A stretch of DNA of 64,000 bases, from NCBI GenBank assembly GCA_964450405.1, contig CAYVCQ010000023.1:1-64000 (forward strand), written 5' to 3'. Source of the stretch: WRGT01 sp964450405 (GTDB lineage: Bacteria; Spirochaetota; UBA4802; UBA5550). A model generated the notes under the pieces. It did no database searches. It had not been told where the DNA came from and worked only from the letters and a program-made list of their open reading frames with translations. The translations under genes were made by a program, and so were the position numbers. This document shows positions 18,646 to 27,903 of this stretch, one piece after another (the first letter of the stretch is position 1; every line of letters begins with the position of its first letter).

Positions 18646-19596
18646 ATGATTAAAATATTACACACATTTATACTCGCAGCAATCGTTTTACTTTACTCAA
18701 CTTCGGTTGTGTATGCCGATTCGGCAGCAGCCGAACACATTGAAAAAGAACCGGAAAAAAAAGAACGCAAACGCGGCCGGCCTGATCACAGCCTTGATCT
18801 GGAATATACTCTGACTTCTGATGACATTACATCTTTCTACGGAGCAAAAGCTGTACTGGATGATAAGCTATTCACTATAGGAAGCACATTGTCAGTATAC
18901 AATACTCTGAAGGGTGAAGTTATTTCCCCCGGACACGATACGCTTCCAGTTCATCTATATTCTGTCAGTGACTCGGTCATGGCTCAGTCGCAGGAATATA
19001 TTGCATTTGTTATGGTCAGCTCTTCAAGTAACCGTCCTTTTAACAGCAGGGACGAGACAGGGATTATGGGAGTCGGGGGGATGCAGATATGGCAGAGCGG
19101 CAGTCATGGCATTATGGCTGCTGTCTATGCATCGGATTCGAAGATCTTCAAATACAATGTACCCATTCCGTGCCTCTACTACACATATAAGGATGAAACA
19201 CTTTCTGTTCTGGCCGGCATCCCATCGATTGTATTCTGGAAGATTCATCCTAAACTCTGGTATAATTTTACTTTTTTTCCATTTCTGAATATCGAAACTT
19301 CTCTGAAATACAAGCCTCTCCCCTTTATGAGTTTTGGCCCAGTCATGGAGTTCAAACAGGAGAAATTCCTGATAGCCGGACGTGATGATAAAGATTCTAA
19401 AATATACAGACAGTATGCTTCTATTGCGATGACATTCCAGAGCTATATCACAATGTTCGCAGGTGTCTACATCTCCGCAGGATATGTGCCGTACAATATA
19501 TACTATCAGGGAAACAAAATTAACGACAGGTCAGAAACTCTGATTGATGACCGTGAGGTTTTTCTAAAGGCAGGTCTTCAGCTTTTTATATTTTAG
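18646..19596 (+). CDS. Probable outer-membrane beta-barrel protein, unknown
   Basis: This 316-aa protein has a signal peptide (cleavage near VYA-DS, ~residue 25), then a short strongly charged stretch rich in E, K and R (~28-47). The rest is alternating hydrophobic/polar strands ending in LQLFIF, a typical C-terminal barrel strand. No family is recognised. The gene is monocistronic and convergent with the prenyltransferase gene, 118 bp apart. Confidence 0.6.
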   Translation: MIKILHTFILAAIVLLYSTSVVYADSAAAEHIEKEPEKKERKRGRPDHSLDLEYTLTSDDITSFYGAKAVLDDKLFTIGSTLSVYNTLKGEVISPGHDTLPVHLYSVSDSVMAQSQEYIAFVMVSSSSNRPFNSRDETGIMGVGGMQIWQSGSHGIMAAVYASDSKIFKYNVPIPCLYYTYKDETLSVLAGIPSIVFWKIHPKLWYNFTFFPFLNIETSLKYKPLPFMSFGPVMEFKQEKFLIAGRDDKDSKIYRQYASIAMTFQSYITMFAGVYISAGYVPYNIYYQGNKINDRSETLIDDREVFLKAGLQLFIF

Positions 19597-19714
19597 TAAT
19601 GAAGCAGGGAATATTACTAAAATATTTCATGATATCTATCCTGCCGCAGAGAGTTCAGGTAATACTCCCTGCGGCTTATACAACTTTCATTTATAATAAT
19701 TCCAATAAAAGCTA

Positions 19715-20647
19715 TTATACAAACAGGTAAATTAAAAAACCGGTTATTAATAAAATTGAAAACAGCATGTGAGTCTGAACCGTCATTTTAGCAACCCGCT
19801 TTAATTCAACCGGATTACTGTGATGTTTAACAACAGCAATAACTGTTCCGGGAAAGATAAGAACATATGGTACAAGACTTAGTAGTAGAGGGAGGGTTTT
19901 GCCTGGCAGGAAAAAGAATATAGATAAAATATTTGCTATTATTAATGTTTGTGTAATAATGTAGATTGCTGAAGTAGGGCCTGTTCCAAGTCTGGAAGCT
20001 ACTCCATGTTTGCCCCCTTTACGGTCCGCATCGATATCGATCATCTGGCCCACAAGAAGAATTGAAAGAGTGCTTAATCCGGATAACGGCATCAGCAAAA
20101 GTACATTATTGTTTAGACATATATTCTGACTCAGGGCTGCAATAAATATCGCCATCGGTCCGAATGAAAGCCATACAGAGATTTCTCCAAATCCTCTGTA
20201 GGCAAGTTTCACCGGTGCTGCTGTGTAGTATTTACTGAAAAATGTAGAAACAAAATATAAGCCCCATAGATAGATCCATAAATTTTTATCTACAAAATAC
20301 ATCATGAGAGCAGTTGAAAAAAATGCCGCCACAAGACCGGCTCTTGCAATTAAATACATCTTTCCCATGAGTTCAGGAAAGTTCTGCAACACTCCTGATC
20401 CACCGCTGAACTCGTTCCTTTGAGTGTTAACAGCATCTGTTCCCTGTATAGTATCATAAATATCATTATAAACATAAGTCGAAACATGAAGAGCGATACC
20501 GGTTATTAGAACAAGAATAAATCCCTGAATGCTTAACGATCCGTTTATTTTCGCACAGAGCAAAGTCCCTGTTATGAGAGGTGCTGCGATTGATGATAAA
20601 AATGGTGCTCGTGTCATCTGAATCAGTGAAGGGGTCTCTTTTTTCAT
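19715..20647 (-). CDS. UbiA-family prenyltransferase (MenA-like)
   Basis: This membrane protein of about 310 aa belongs to the UbiA superfamily, which transfers a polyprenyl group from its diphosphate to an aromatic acceptor. Both Asp-rich metal-diphosphate motifs are present: NDIYDTIQGTDAVN (61-74) and DIDADRKGGKHG (~205). About nine transmembrane helices surround them. The order resembles 1,4-dihydroxy-2-naphthoate prenyltransferase (MenA) and also homogentisate phytyltransferase. I chose the ATG at 20647 because AGAGG lies 6 nt upstream; the open frame extends to a GTG at 20674. It is divergent from a VTE5/VTE6-like kinase gene, which could supply its prenyl diphosphate. Confidence 0.85.
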   Translation of the reverse strand: MKKETPSLIQMTRAPFLSSIAAPLITGTLLCAKINGSLSIQGFILVLITGIALHVSTYVYNDIYDTIQGTDAVNTQRNEFSGGSGVLQNFPELMGKMYLIARAGLVAAFFSTALMMYFVDKNLWIYLWGLYFVSTFFSKYYTAAPVKLAYRGFGEISVWLSFGPMAIFIAALSQNICLNNNVLLLMPLSGLSTLSILLVGQMIDIDADRKGGKHGVASRLGTGPTSAIYIITQTLIIANILSIFFFLPGKTLPLLLSLVPYVLIFPGTVIAVVKHHSNPVELKRVAKMTVQTHMLFSILLITGFLIYLFV

Positions 20648-21058
20648 TTTATCCTCTTTAAAAGTTTTGTGCACAATGTGATTCCATCAATTTATCCATG
20701 AGGATGAATTATTGCGAAACCTTTTTCAAGCCTGCAGGAACAATATAACTGATTTCAAGGTATGTATCAATGATAAAATACACTTGACTTTGATTTATTT
20801 TTGATCAATAAATAATAATAATTTTTGAAGTTCTAAAGGCCGGTGTGATTGAGATACAATCCTGTATTGGCTGCGATTTTATTTTCTTCTGTAATCATTA
20901 TAATACTGATCTTAAAACTATTTCATATATACAGAAATTAAAAAAGGTAATAGTTTATAAATTCATAGGATAATTTTTTCCGCAGAGAATGGGTTGAGGC
21001 TGAAAAAAATTATCCTCCAGTTACACACGGTTAAAAAAAGGAGATGTTGATAAAATAA
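20648..21058. other. Divergent intergenic region with an inverted repeat
   Basis: This 411-bp AT-rich spacer lies between the UbiA gene and the DUF92 fusion gene. An inverted repeat, GGATAATTTTTTCCGCAG (20968-20985) with CTGAAAAAAATTATCC (21000-21015), precedes the rightward gene. The 3' arm ends in CTCC, which could pair with the GGAG ribosome site at 21040-21043. Both facts suggest leader control but neither is proof. No small gene is evident. Confidence 0.4.
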
Positions 21059-22453
21059 ATGAATGCAATCGTAGTAATAATATTTATTATTTATGTAATC
21101 ACAATACTCTCCCTGCAATATTTTAAAACTTCTAATAATAGATATAAGTGTATAATCAGAAAGTCCGTTCATTTTGTAACGGGTCTTGTAATATTTTTTC
21201 TTTCTTTTCATTTTGAGAAGGGGACTCTCCTGATAATTTTATCAGCAGGTACAGCTTTTTCATTCTTCACATACAGAATTAAAAAATTCAACTTTATCCA
21301 CACCACTTCGGGATCGAGTTTCGGAACGCTGTTTTATCCAATAGGGCTACTTTTATCTTTTATAATTCTATACAATATGCCAATCTGCTACTTCCAGCTG
21401 GCATTGATGATACTCTCGGTTTCTGATACGATTGCAAATATCGGGGGTGAGATTAAAACATGGAACACAAGATTTACAGTTTTTAAAGATGAAAAGAGTC
21501 TGCTGGGAGTTGCAGGTTTTGCTGTTTCGGCGTACCTTCTTCATTTAGTTTTATTGCCTGAATCATTTTCCGGAGCTTATTTGTTTATTATACTTTCAGT
21601 AATAGCTGCAATTAATTTTGAAGTGATTTCTTTCCGGGGTTCTGATAATTTTTCTATACCAGTCGGATGCGCGCTTTTCTTCCTTTTAACTCAAAAGGTT
21701 AATCTGAATTTATATTTTACAGTTACACTTATTCCGTTTCTTGCCGCAGGATCGGTTCTGTTCTATAAAAAAAATATTCTTACAAGGTATGGAAGTCTCG
21801 CCGCGTATCTTCTTGGAGTTTATTTATTTGCAGTATTAGGAACAGCATGGAGTGTTCCGGTTCTTACATTTTTTATTACATCTGTTGTTTTAACAAAGAT
21901 TGATGGTGTAGTTAATCGTAAATCAGATGATTCAAACAGGAGAAATGCATGGCAGGTTTGCGCTAACATTTTATTTGCTGTTATTTCATCAGCGTGCTAT
22001 ATTGTAACAAAGAATGAAATCTTTATATTTTTTTTTATAACACTAGTAGCAACGGTTACAGCAGATACCTGGGCCAGTGAGCTGGGGCCTGTATTCAGTA
22101 AAAGGTGTTTCTCTCTTTCTGATTTTAAATTTAAAGATTCAGGAACATCAGGCGGAGTATCGATTTATGGAACGGCTGCTGCGGCAGTCGGGTCTCTGGT
22201 TATATCAGTTATATCGTACTACCTGTTTTTTAATAAAACTGATACAGCAATGATAGCAGCAATAGCTCTTGCAGGATTTGCAGCGGTATTTGTCGATTCA
22301 ATATTAAGCGCTTTTCTTGAACCATTACTTATTAAAATGAGTTTCTTTGCAGATAAATATAGTGAGGATTCAATCTCTCCAAATGATATTGTTAACCTTA
22401 CGGCATCGGCGACAGCGCCTGTTTTTTATATTTTATTAAAGTTGGTGATGTAG
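21059..22453 (+). CDS. Two-domain prenol kinase-like membrane protein (VTE5-like + DUF92/VTE6-like)
   Basis: This 464-aa protein has many transmembrane helices. The N-terminal half (~1-210) resembles the CTP-dependent dolichol/phytol kinase group (VTE5, SEC59): RKSVHFVTGL (34-43), SVSDTIANIGGEIKT (121-135) and KDEKSLLGVAG (143-153) match its conserved loops. The C-terminal half (~225-464) is DUF92 (VTE6 type), with NAWQVCAN and TADTWASELG followed by a GTSGGVSIYG loop. In plants VTE5 and VTE6 convert phytol to phytyl phosphate and then phytyl diphosphate. Here both steps could sit in one chain. AAGGAG lies 15 nt before the start, a long spacing. It is divergent from a UbiA prenyltransferase. 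Substrate chain length is unknown. Confidence 0.78.
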   Translation: MNAIVVIIFIIYVITILSLQYFKTSNNRYKCIIRKSVHFVTGLVIFFLSFHFEKGTLLIILSAGTAFSFFTYRIKKFNFIHTTSGSSFGTLFYPIGLLLSFIILYNMPICYFQLALMILSVSDTIANIGGEIKTWNTRFTVFKDEKSLLGVAGFAVSAYLLHLVLLPESFSGAYLFIILSVIAAINFEVISFRGSDNFSIPVGCALFFLLTQKVNLNLYFTVTLIPFLAAGSVLFYKKNILTRYGSLAAYLLGVYLFAVLGTAWSVPVLTFFITSVVLTKIDGVVNRKSDDSNRRNAWQVCANILFAVISSACYIVTKNEIFIFFFITLVATVTADTWASELGPVFSKRCFSLSDFKFKDSGTSGGVSIYGTAAAAVGSLVISVISYYLFFNKTDTAMIAAIALAGFAAVFVDSILSAFLEPLLIKMSFFADKYSEDSISPNDIVNLTASATAPVFYILLKLVM

Positions 22454-22602
22454 AGGTTTCGGGATTTTTTTAAATTAGCACAAGAATCTAGTAACTGAAT
22501 AAAAGTATTGCGATTCGGCCTCCTCTTTAAACTGAGCGTGGTTGAGGGTAATTACAAAGTTAATGGTAACAAATATATTTGATTCTCTGAAAGGTGTGTA
22601 TA

Positions 22603-24714
22603 ATGATAAAAAAAATTTTGCCTCTCCTGATATTCTCACTAATGTTTTTTTCTGCATGTGGTAATAAGCTTACTGATATCTCGCAGGATTGGAAAATTAA
22701 AAATGGTGATAGCCCAGATTTTAAAAATATTGATTATGATGACAGCACATGGGATATTACTCAGATCCCTGCAAATTTTTTTAAGGAGCAGAAAAAACAG
22801 ACAGTCTGGATCCGAAAAAATTTAACAATTCCGCAGCATCTGCAGGGTAGAGATATATCTCTTGAACTTGGAAAGATTATTGAAGTTGATGAAGTTTATT
22901 TTAACGGAAAAAAAATCGGGATGTCAGGGGATTATTCACCTGATTTTTATTCCGGATGGAACATAGAACGTAATTATATGATCCCTGCTGAATTGATTGA
23001 TTATAGCGGAAGAAATATTATTGCGATAAAAGTTTTCGCCGAACTGCGCCCCAGAGCAGTTAGTAAGTTTTATATTGGGACCAGAAGGGATGTTGAAATT
23101 TATGCGTTTTACGAGAATTTTAAATCGAAATACCTGCCGATGGTTATGGGTGTTGTTACGCTTTTTTTAAGCATAGTTTTCTTTTTCCAATTTTTGATTA
23201 ATCGGAATAATAAGGTTTCATTACATTTTAGTATGATAAGTTTAATATGGTTTTTATTGACTCTGCATTATTATATCCCGCATTTTGGAGTGGAGTATCA
23301 TATCCAGGATATAATTTATTATTCACTATTGGGAATTGAAGTGGGTTGGATCTATTTTTTTCTGGAAGTATTTCTCGAAACCAGAATAAAGGTTGTTGAG
23401 ATTATTGTCATGATACTATCTGCAGCAGGAGTGCTGATATGTATAACTTCATCGGAGCAGAGTCTTCTTTCATCTTCCGTCAGGATGTTTCCAATATTCA
23501 TTCTTGGTGTTTTGTCGCAGGTTTTATGGGGAATTCTTATTGTAAAAGCGCTTATTAAAAAAAATAAAGAAGCAATACCGATCTTCATATCATATATAGT
23601 TTTTTTTATCTGTCTTGTTATTGATGTATTATCCGGGCTTCGTATAATAAAATCATCAATTATCTGGATCAATATCGGGTATCCGGTAATAATCGGAGCA
23701 TTTGCTGTTGTAATGACAGTGCGGGTTCAGGTTATGGGAGAGACAATCGAGGTGTCGAGAATTGATATTGAAAAAAAGAATATCCGGCTGCTGGATATTT
23801 TAGATAGAGTGAGAGAATCTGTAAAAGAACTAAAAGGTTTCACACTTGTCATTAGAGATGCTGTGACAATAACACAGGAAAAAATGAATAAGCAGGGGGA
23901 GAACCTGGAACAAACATCGGCGGCCATTGAAGAAGTGGCGGCTTCATTGAACAATATTGCTGAGTATTCGAAGGAACAGGATTCGGCTGTTCATCAGAAT
24001 GGTGAAAATCTTTTAAAATATATTACTTACACAAACAGTATTAGTGATGCAGCTAAAGATGCTGTTCAGTTAAGTTCAAACAGTATGGGGTTGACCGAAA
24101 AAAGCAAAACTCATCTTACTGAGATTGTCGTTGGTATGGAGAGGATTAAGGCTTCTTCCGGTTCAATTATTGATATATCAAATATAATAAATGATATTGC
24201 CGAACAGACAAATCTGCTCTCTCTGAATGCGTCTATTGAAGCAGCCAGGGCTGGAGACTCTGGCCGCGGATTTGCCGTAGTAGCAGAAGAGATTGGAAAG
24301 CTTGCTGATAAATCGATTCAGCAGTCAAAGGAGATAAAAAAGATTATTACAGACAGTGTAAGGGATATTGGAACAGAGATGAATGTTATAATGGCTTCTG
24401 CAAGTGCAATTTCTGATGTAGAAACCGGTGTAAAAAAGGTCGGTTCCGCAATCGATTCAATACTTAATCTTTGCATGGAACAGTCAAAACTTTCTTCCGA
24501 TGTTAAAAATAATCTTGATGTAATATCAATGGGTTCATCTAAAATTTCTGTCTCGACCCAGGAACAGAATCAATCTATGCATGAAATGTTTAATATAGTT
24601 ACCGAATTAAATAGTATAATGAATGATGTAATCGTCAGCACGAACAAACTTGCTGACTCTATGGGGAATGCTTATAGTCAGGTTATCTCTCTCGGAGAGA
24701 TTGTTAAGGAGTGA
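22603..24714 (+). CDS. Lipidated seven-TM methyl-accepting chemotaxis-type receptor
   Basis: This receptor of about 703 aa is anchored by an apparent lipobox FSAC (C19) and then spans the membrane. The extracytoplasmic part (~20-175) is a jelly-roll like the sugar-binding domain of GH2 enzymes (TVWIRKNLTIP, then VDEVYFNGKKIG). Next comes a 7TMR-DISM-like block of seven helices (~180-375), then a coiled coil and an MCP signalling domain (hairpin tip at ~540-565 with AEQTNLLSLNASIEAARAG). I prefer the ATG at 22603, which has AAGG 8 nt upstream, over a GTG at 22594. It should report an envelope ligand, perhaps carbohydrate, to CheW/CheA. Confidence 0.85.
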   Translation: MIKKILPLLIFSLMFFSACGNKLTDISQDWKIKNGDSPDFKNIDYDDSTWDITQIPANFFKEQKKQTVWIRKNLTIPQHLQGRDISLELGKIIEVDEVYFNGKKIGMSGDYSPDFYSGWNIERNYMIPAELIDYSGRNIIAIKVFAELRPRAVSKFYIGTRRDVEIYAFYENFKSKYLPMVMGVVTLFLSIVFFFQFLINRNNKVSLHFSMISLIWFLLTLHYYIPHFGVEYHIQDIIYYSLLGIEVGWIYFFLEVFLETRIKVVEIIVMILSAAGVLICITSSEQSLLSSSVRMFPIFILGVLSQVLWGILIVKALIKKNKEAIPIFISYIVFFICLVIDVLSGLRIIKSSIIWINIGYPVIIGAFAVVMTVRVQVMGETIEVSRIDIEKKNIRLLDILDRVRESVKELKGFTLVIRDAVTITQEKMNKQGENLEQTSAAIEEVAASLNNIAEYSKEQDSAVHQNGENLLKYITYTNSISDAAKDAVQLSSNSMGLTEKSKTHLTEIVVGMERIKASSGSIIDISNIINDIAEQTNLLSLNASIEAARAGDSGRGFAVVAEEIGKLADKSIQQSKEIKKIITDSVRDIGTEMNVIMASASAISDVETGVKKVGSAIDSILNLCMEQSKLSSDVKNNLDVISMGSSKISVSTQEQNQSMHEMFNIVTELNSIMNDVIVSTNKLADSMGNAYSQVISLGEIVKE

Positions 24715-24796
24715 CGATGGTATATGGTGTAAACGGACGGTGAGTGTTAATGAAAAGTGTTTTCCTTCAGAGGTTTTATTAATATGAATTATGTTT

Positions 24797-24866
24797 GCCA
24801 CAGAGGCACAGAGGCACAGAGAATAATTTTAAAATATAATCCATTATAAGTCTCAGAGTCTTTGAA
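24797..24866. repeat. CACAGAGGCA tandem motif, possibly half of a decayed palindrome
   Basis: GCCACAGAGGCACAGAGG, followed by CACAGAGA, spans 24797-24822 and contains a 9-bp unit twice. About 30 bp later GTCTCAGAGTCTTTG partly mirrors it in inverse orientation, as in the CACAGAG...CTCTGTG intergenic elements seen in many environmental bacteria. It lies between convergent genes. Confidence 0.4.
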
Positions 24867-24912
24867 GTTAATTTCTTGAATTTAATAATTTAAGAAATTA
24901 TGCGGTTCAGCA

Positions 24913-25995
24913 CTAGGAATTTGCTAACTCAAACTTCTTCATAAAATCAACAAGAGCCTGTACTCCCTCTACAGGCATTGCATTGTAGATGCTCGCTCTT
25001 ATTCCACCTGCAGTTTTATGTCCGGCGAGATTTGTAAGTGCATTCTTTTCGGCCTCTTTTACAAAGAGAGCATCAAGATCCTTAGACCCGGTTGAGTATG
25101 TGACATTCATCAGAGACCTGAACTCTTTGTCGACATTCCCTTTGTAAAGCTTTGAGTTATCTATAAAATCGTAAAGCATTGCAGCCTTGTGCCTGTTTAT
25201 TTTTTCTATCTCTTTAACTCCGCCCTGATTATCGAGCCATTGAAATACAAGCTTTGACATGTATATCGCATATGTCGGAGGGGTGTTGAATAGCGAGCGG
25301 TTATCCGCATGAATATTAAAATTCAGCATCGACGGGAGATTCTTATCGGCTCTCTTTAACAAATCTTTTTTTATAATCACAATGGTCACACCTGCAGGCC
25401 CGATATTTTTTTGTGCTCCCGCGAAGATGATTCCATATTTGGTTACATCGTACTCCTCGGATAAAATACATGAAGACATGTCGGCTACAATCGGTGTATT
25501 CCCGGGATCAGGGAGGGAGTTGTATTTTGTACCATAAATTGTGTTGTTATAACATATGTGAAGGTAGTCGGCATCGCTGCTGAATTTCAGGTTTTCAAAT
25601 GCGGGTATATAAGCAAACATTCTATCCTCCGATGAAGCGAGGATGTTTACTTTTCCGAGTTTTCCTCCCTCTTTGATGGCTTTCTCTGTCCACGCTCCGG
25701 TGTGAATAATATCAAAGGTTTTATTTGAAGTCATTATATTCATAGGTATCATGGTGAATTGCAGAGAAGCTCCCCCCTGCAGAAAAAGGATCTGATAATC
25801 ATCGGGAATATTCATAAGCTTAGTTAAAAGCTCTTCAGTTTCGTTTAATATATCGAGGTAGATGGCGGACCGGTGACTCATCTCCATAACTGACATTCCG
25901 GAATCCTGATATTCAAGCATTTCGCCTGCAGCTTTTTTAAGCACACTCTCGGGAAGAACAGCAGGACCGGATGAAAAATTATAGACTCTAGCCAT
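24913..25995 (-). CDS. serC: Phosphoserine aminotransferase
   Basis: This 360-aa PLP enzyme makes 3-phosphoserine from 3-phosphohydroxypyruvate and glutamate in serine synthesis (and the analogous step for vitamin B6 in some bacteria). FSSGPAVLP at the N-terminus, QGGASLQF (73-80), ADMSSCILS (171-179) and the PLP lysine K196 in GAQKNIGPAGVT are diagnostic, and length is normal. ATG is preceded by GAGG 8 nt upstream. serA is not in the window; a DUF1015 gene, a family often found beside serA/serC, lies about 6 kb away. Confidence 0.97.
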   Translation of the reverse strand: MARVYNFSSGPAVLPESVLKKAAGEMLEYQDSGMSVMEMSHRSAIYLDILNETEELLTKLMNIPDDYQILFLQGGASLQFTMIPMNIMTSNKTFDIIHTGAWTEKAIKEGGKLGKVNILASSEDRMFAYIPAFENLKFSSDADYLHICYNNTIYGTKYNSLPDPGNTPIVADMSSCILSEEYDVTKYGIIFAGAQKNIGPAGVTIVIIKKDLLKRADKNLPSMLNFNIHADNRSLFNTPPTYAIYMSKLVFQWLDNQGGVKEIEKINRHKAAMLYDFIDNSKLYKGNVDKEFRSLMNVTYSTGSKDLDALFVKEAEKNALTNLAGHKTAGGIRASIYNAMPVEGVQALVDFMKKFELANS

Positions 25996-26123
25996 ATGGA
26001 TATCCTCAAAGTTTTTTTACAGGAAAAAGGATTTACGGTGTGTGTCAAGTTTTTATTGATTGGGAACGAATTCAGGTTTTACAGTAATTAACTAATTTTT
26101 TAAAACGGTAAATTTAAAGATAA

Positions 26124-26151
26124 AAAAAAGCTGTCCTAGGACAGCTTTTTT
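26124..26151 (-). terminator. Rho-independent terminator of the LPP20-like gene
   Basis: The sequence AAGCTGTCCTAGGACAGCTT forms a strong stem, flanked on both sides by A and T runs (26122-26129 and 26146-26151), so it can act on either strand. It lies 23 bp beyond the stop of the lipoprotein gene and upstream of serC, so it probably ends the lipoprotein transcript. Confidence 0.85.
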
Positions 26152-26174
26152 AATGTTACAAAAGTCAGGAAAAT

Positions 26175-26630
26175 TTACTGCCAATCAGCTGCAGCAACTT
26201 TTTTCTTTAGACCTTTTGCTTTTACTTCGTAAATTATTTCACAGTTATCTTCTTCATCATAAGTAGCTTTAGTAACTGATCCGCCCTTTACTGATCCCTG
26301 AATTTCCTGAGCAATAGCTATACCGGTATTTTCAAAATTTGACATTCCGGCTGCTCCTTCAATTTTAGAACCTTTAAACTTTTCAAGAACCTGATACTGT
26401 GCATTAAGAATCGCCGCTCTTTTTGAACTCTCTCTTCTGGCTACTTTGTTTGTGAGTTTGGTATTTGCGACTCCTGAAGCTGCTAGTTGATAAGTATTTT
26501 CATCAACCCAGTTTTCATTTTTAAATGTCTCACCCTGAACATTTCCGCCTATCTTTCCACCGCCGCATGATGTGAGGGTAAAAACCAGACCCATTGACAA
26601 AACCAGAACCATTGTGAATAACTTCTTCAT
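26175..26630 (-). CDS. LPP20-like small lipoprotein
   Basis: This 151-aa lipoprotein has a signal ending in LTSC (C22). The mature part resembles the LPP20/FlgP type of small outer-membrane lipoprotein: a short N-terminal strand, a helix with AARRESSKRAAILNAQYQ-like composition (here VARRESSKRAAILNAQYQ), and a strand VTKATYDEEDNCEIIYEV. A consensus AGGAGG ribosome site 9 nt upstream and a strong terminator suggest abundant monocistronic expression. The precise role is unknown. Confidence 0.65.
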   Translation of the reverse strand: MKKLFTMVLVLSMGLVFTLTSCGGGKIGGNVQGETFKNENWVDENTYQLAASGVANTKLTNKVARRESSKRAAILNAQYQVLEKFKGSKIEGAAGMSNFENTGIAIAQEIQGSVKGGSVTKATYDEEDNCEIIYEVKAKGLKKKVAAADWQ

Positions 26631-27008
26631 TAGAAGAACCTCCTATTTAATGTTAAAAATTGTCCTTTTATTAGTAGTTGATACAAAGTGAAAAAAATGA
26701 CAAATTTTTTTTGTAAAACAGTGTTTTTTTAAAATTCTGATAAAATGCAATTTTAAGCAATTAATAAAAATTATCAAGGATGTCCTCTTTAAATTAAATT
26801 TGCTGATTGCGTTATTATGTTGCTACAATGTAGAGTTTTGTCAAATTGATTATTTTTTATTTTCAAAATTATAATAATTATTGTAAGAATAATTTTTATT
26901 GCAAAAGCGGGTTAGATTGTCATATAATACAAAAATATAGTGATATGTTTTCGGCACTATGATACATATTGTTATACACCAGAATAAAAAACATAAGAGA
27001 AGATTTTT
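26631..27008. other. Divergent promoter region
   Basis: This 378-bp, very AT-rich spacer lies between the leftward lipoprotein gene and the rightward barrel gene. No ORF or structured RNA stands out. One promoter candidate for the rightward gene is listed separately. Confidence 0.5.
26899..26928 (+). promoter_or_regulatory. Candidate sigma70 promoter for the barrel gene at 27009
   Basis: TTGCAA (26899-26904) and a perfect TATAAT (26923-26928) are 18 bp apart, about 80 bp before the GTG start. The -10 is a consensus match and the -35 matches 4 of 6. Confidence 0.4.
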
Positions 27009-27869
27009 GTGATAAAAAGATACCAGGTTTTAATTATAATTTCATTTATTGTAATAACATCATTAAACAATAAAAAAAGTGAGGCCGCTGATCTTTCATT
27101 GGGCATAACTTCGTATTATGTTTTTTATGAACCATATTGGCAGAAGATTTATAGTGATTTTAAAATCGAACCTGCTTTTCTCACCGGACCTATTGTTAAT
27201 CTGTCATTTTGTGATAACTGGAACCTGTCGTTTTTATTTGTGTATTCGATAAAACAATTTTCTGCATCATACACTGATTCGGGGACGCATATCCCCGGTG
27301 CATCAGCTGATACTGGAGACTATTACATTAAGTACCGTTCGGATGTTGCACGATATGACGCGTCGCTGGCTCTTGGATATTCATTCAAAAAATATTACAG
27401 AATTTTTGGCGGGATTAAATCTGCATATACATTAACAGAAAACGAAATAAATATAAAAGAATCTTCAAATGTTACAAATGTAAACAGCAGTTTTAATTAT
27501 AACAGTTCAAACACGCCGCTTGGTCTGGCCCTGGGAGGGGGATTTTCAATTCCTGTTTCTGAAAGCATGTATATTTCCGCAAACGGCTCACTGCTTTATT
27601 CTGTAAGTGAGCTGAGAATAACAACGGTTGAAACAATTGAAAGACCTGATATCGATGAAAACAAACTCTATGATTACCATGGATATGGCGGGAATGCGAC
27701 ATTACAATTGTCATATCCTGTATCTTCAATAAACACAACTTTTTCATTGGGAGGCAGATACGAAATACTCTATATGATTGCTGATGCGGCTGATCCCTTC
27801 GGTGTCAGCGGTGAAAGCGACAGGTACTATGGAATTATTTTTTCTGCAATATATACGTTTCAGTTATAA
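27009..27869 (+). CDS. Probable outer-membrane beta-barrel protein
   Basis: This 286-aa protein has a signal peptide (cleavage near SEA-AD, ~27). Thereafter it has amphipathic strands with aromatic girdles and ends in IFSAIYTFQL, typical of small outer-membrane barrels. The start codon is GTG with AGAGAAGA upstream. It is convergent, 34 bp apart, with the FecR-like gene. No specific family is recognised; a structural or porin-like role is inferred from topology. Confidence 0.6.
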   Translation: MIKRYQVLIIISFIVITSLNNKKSEAADLSLGITSYYVFYEPYWQKIYSDFKIEPAFLTGPIVNLSFCDNWNLSFLFVYSIKQFSASYTDSGTHIPGASADTGDYYIKYRSDVARYDASLALGYSFKKYYRIFGGIKSAYTLTENEINIKESSNVTNVNSSFNYNSSNTPLGLALGGGFSIPVSESMYISANGSLLYSVSELRITTVETIERPDIDENKLYDYHGYGGNATLQLSYPVSSINTTFSLGGRYEILYMIADAADPFGVSGESDRYYGIIFSAIYTFQL

Positions 27870-27903
27870 GATGCGCAGTGTGGGTCATTAGATAAAAATA
27901 AAA

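Noticed and set aside
20963..21211. 82-codon leftward frame in the DUF92 leader
   Set aside because: It is largely antisense to the start of a real gene and Tyr/Lys-rich, typical of antisense AT-rich frames.
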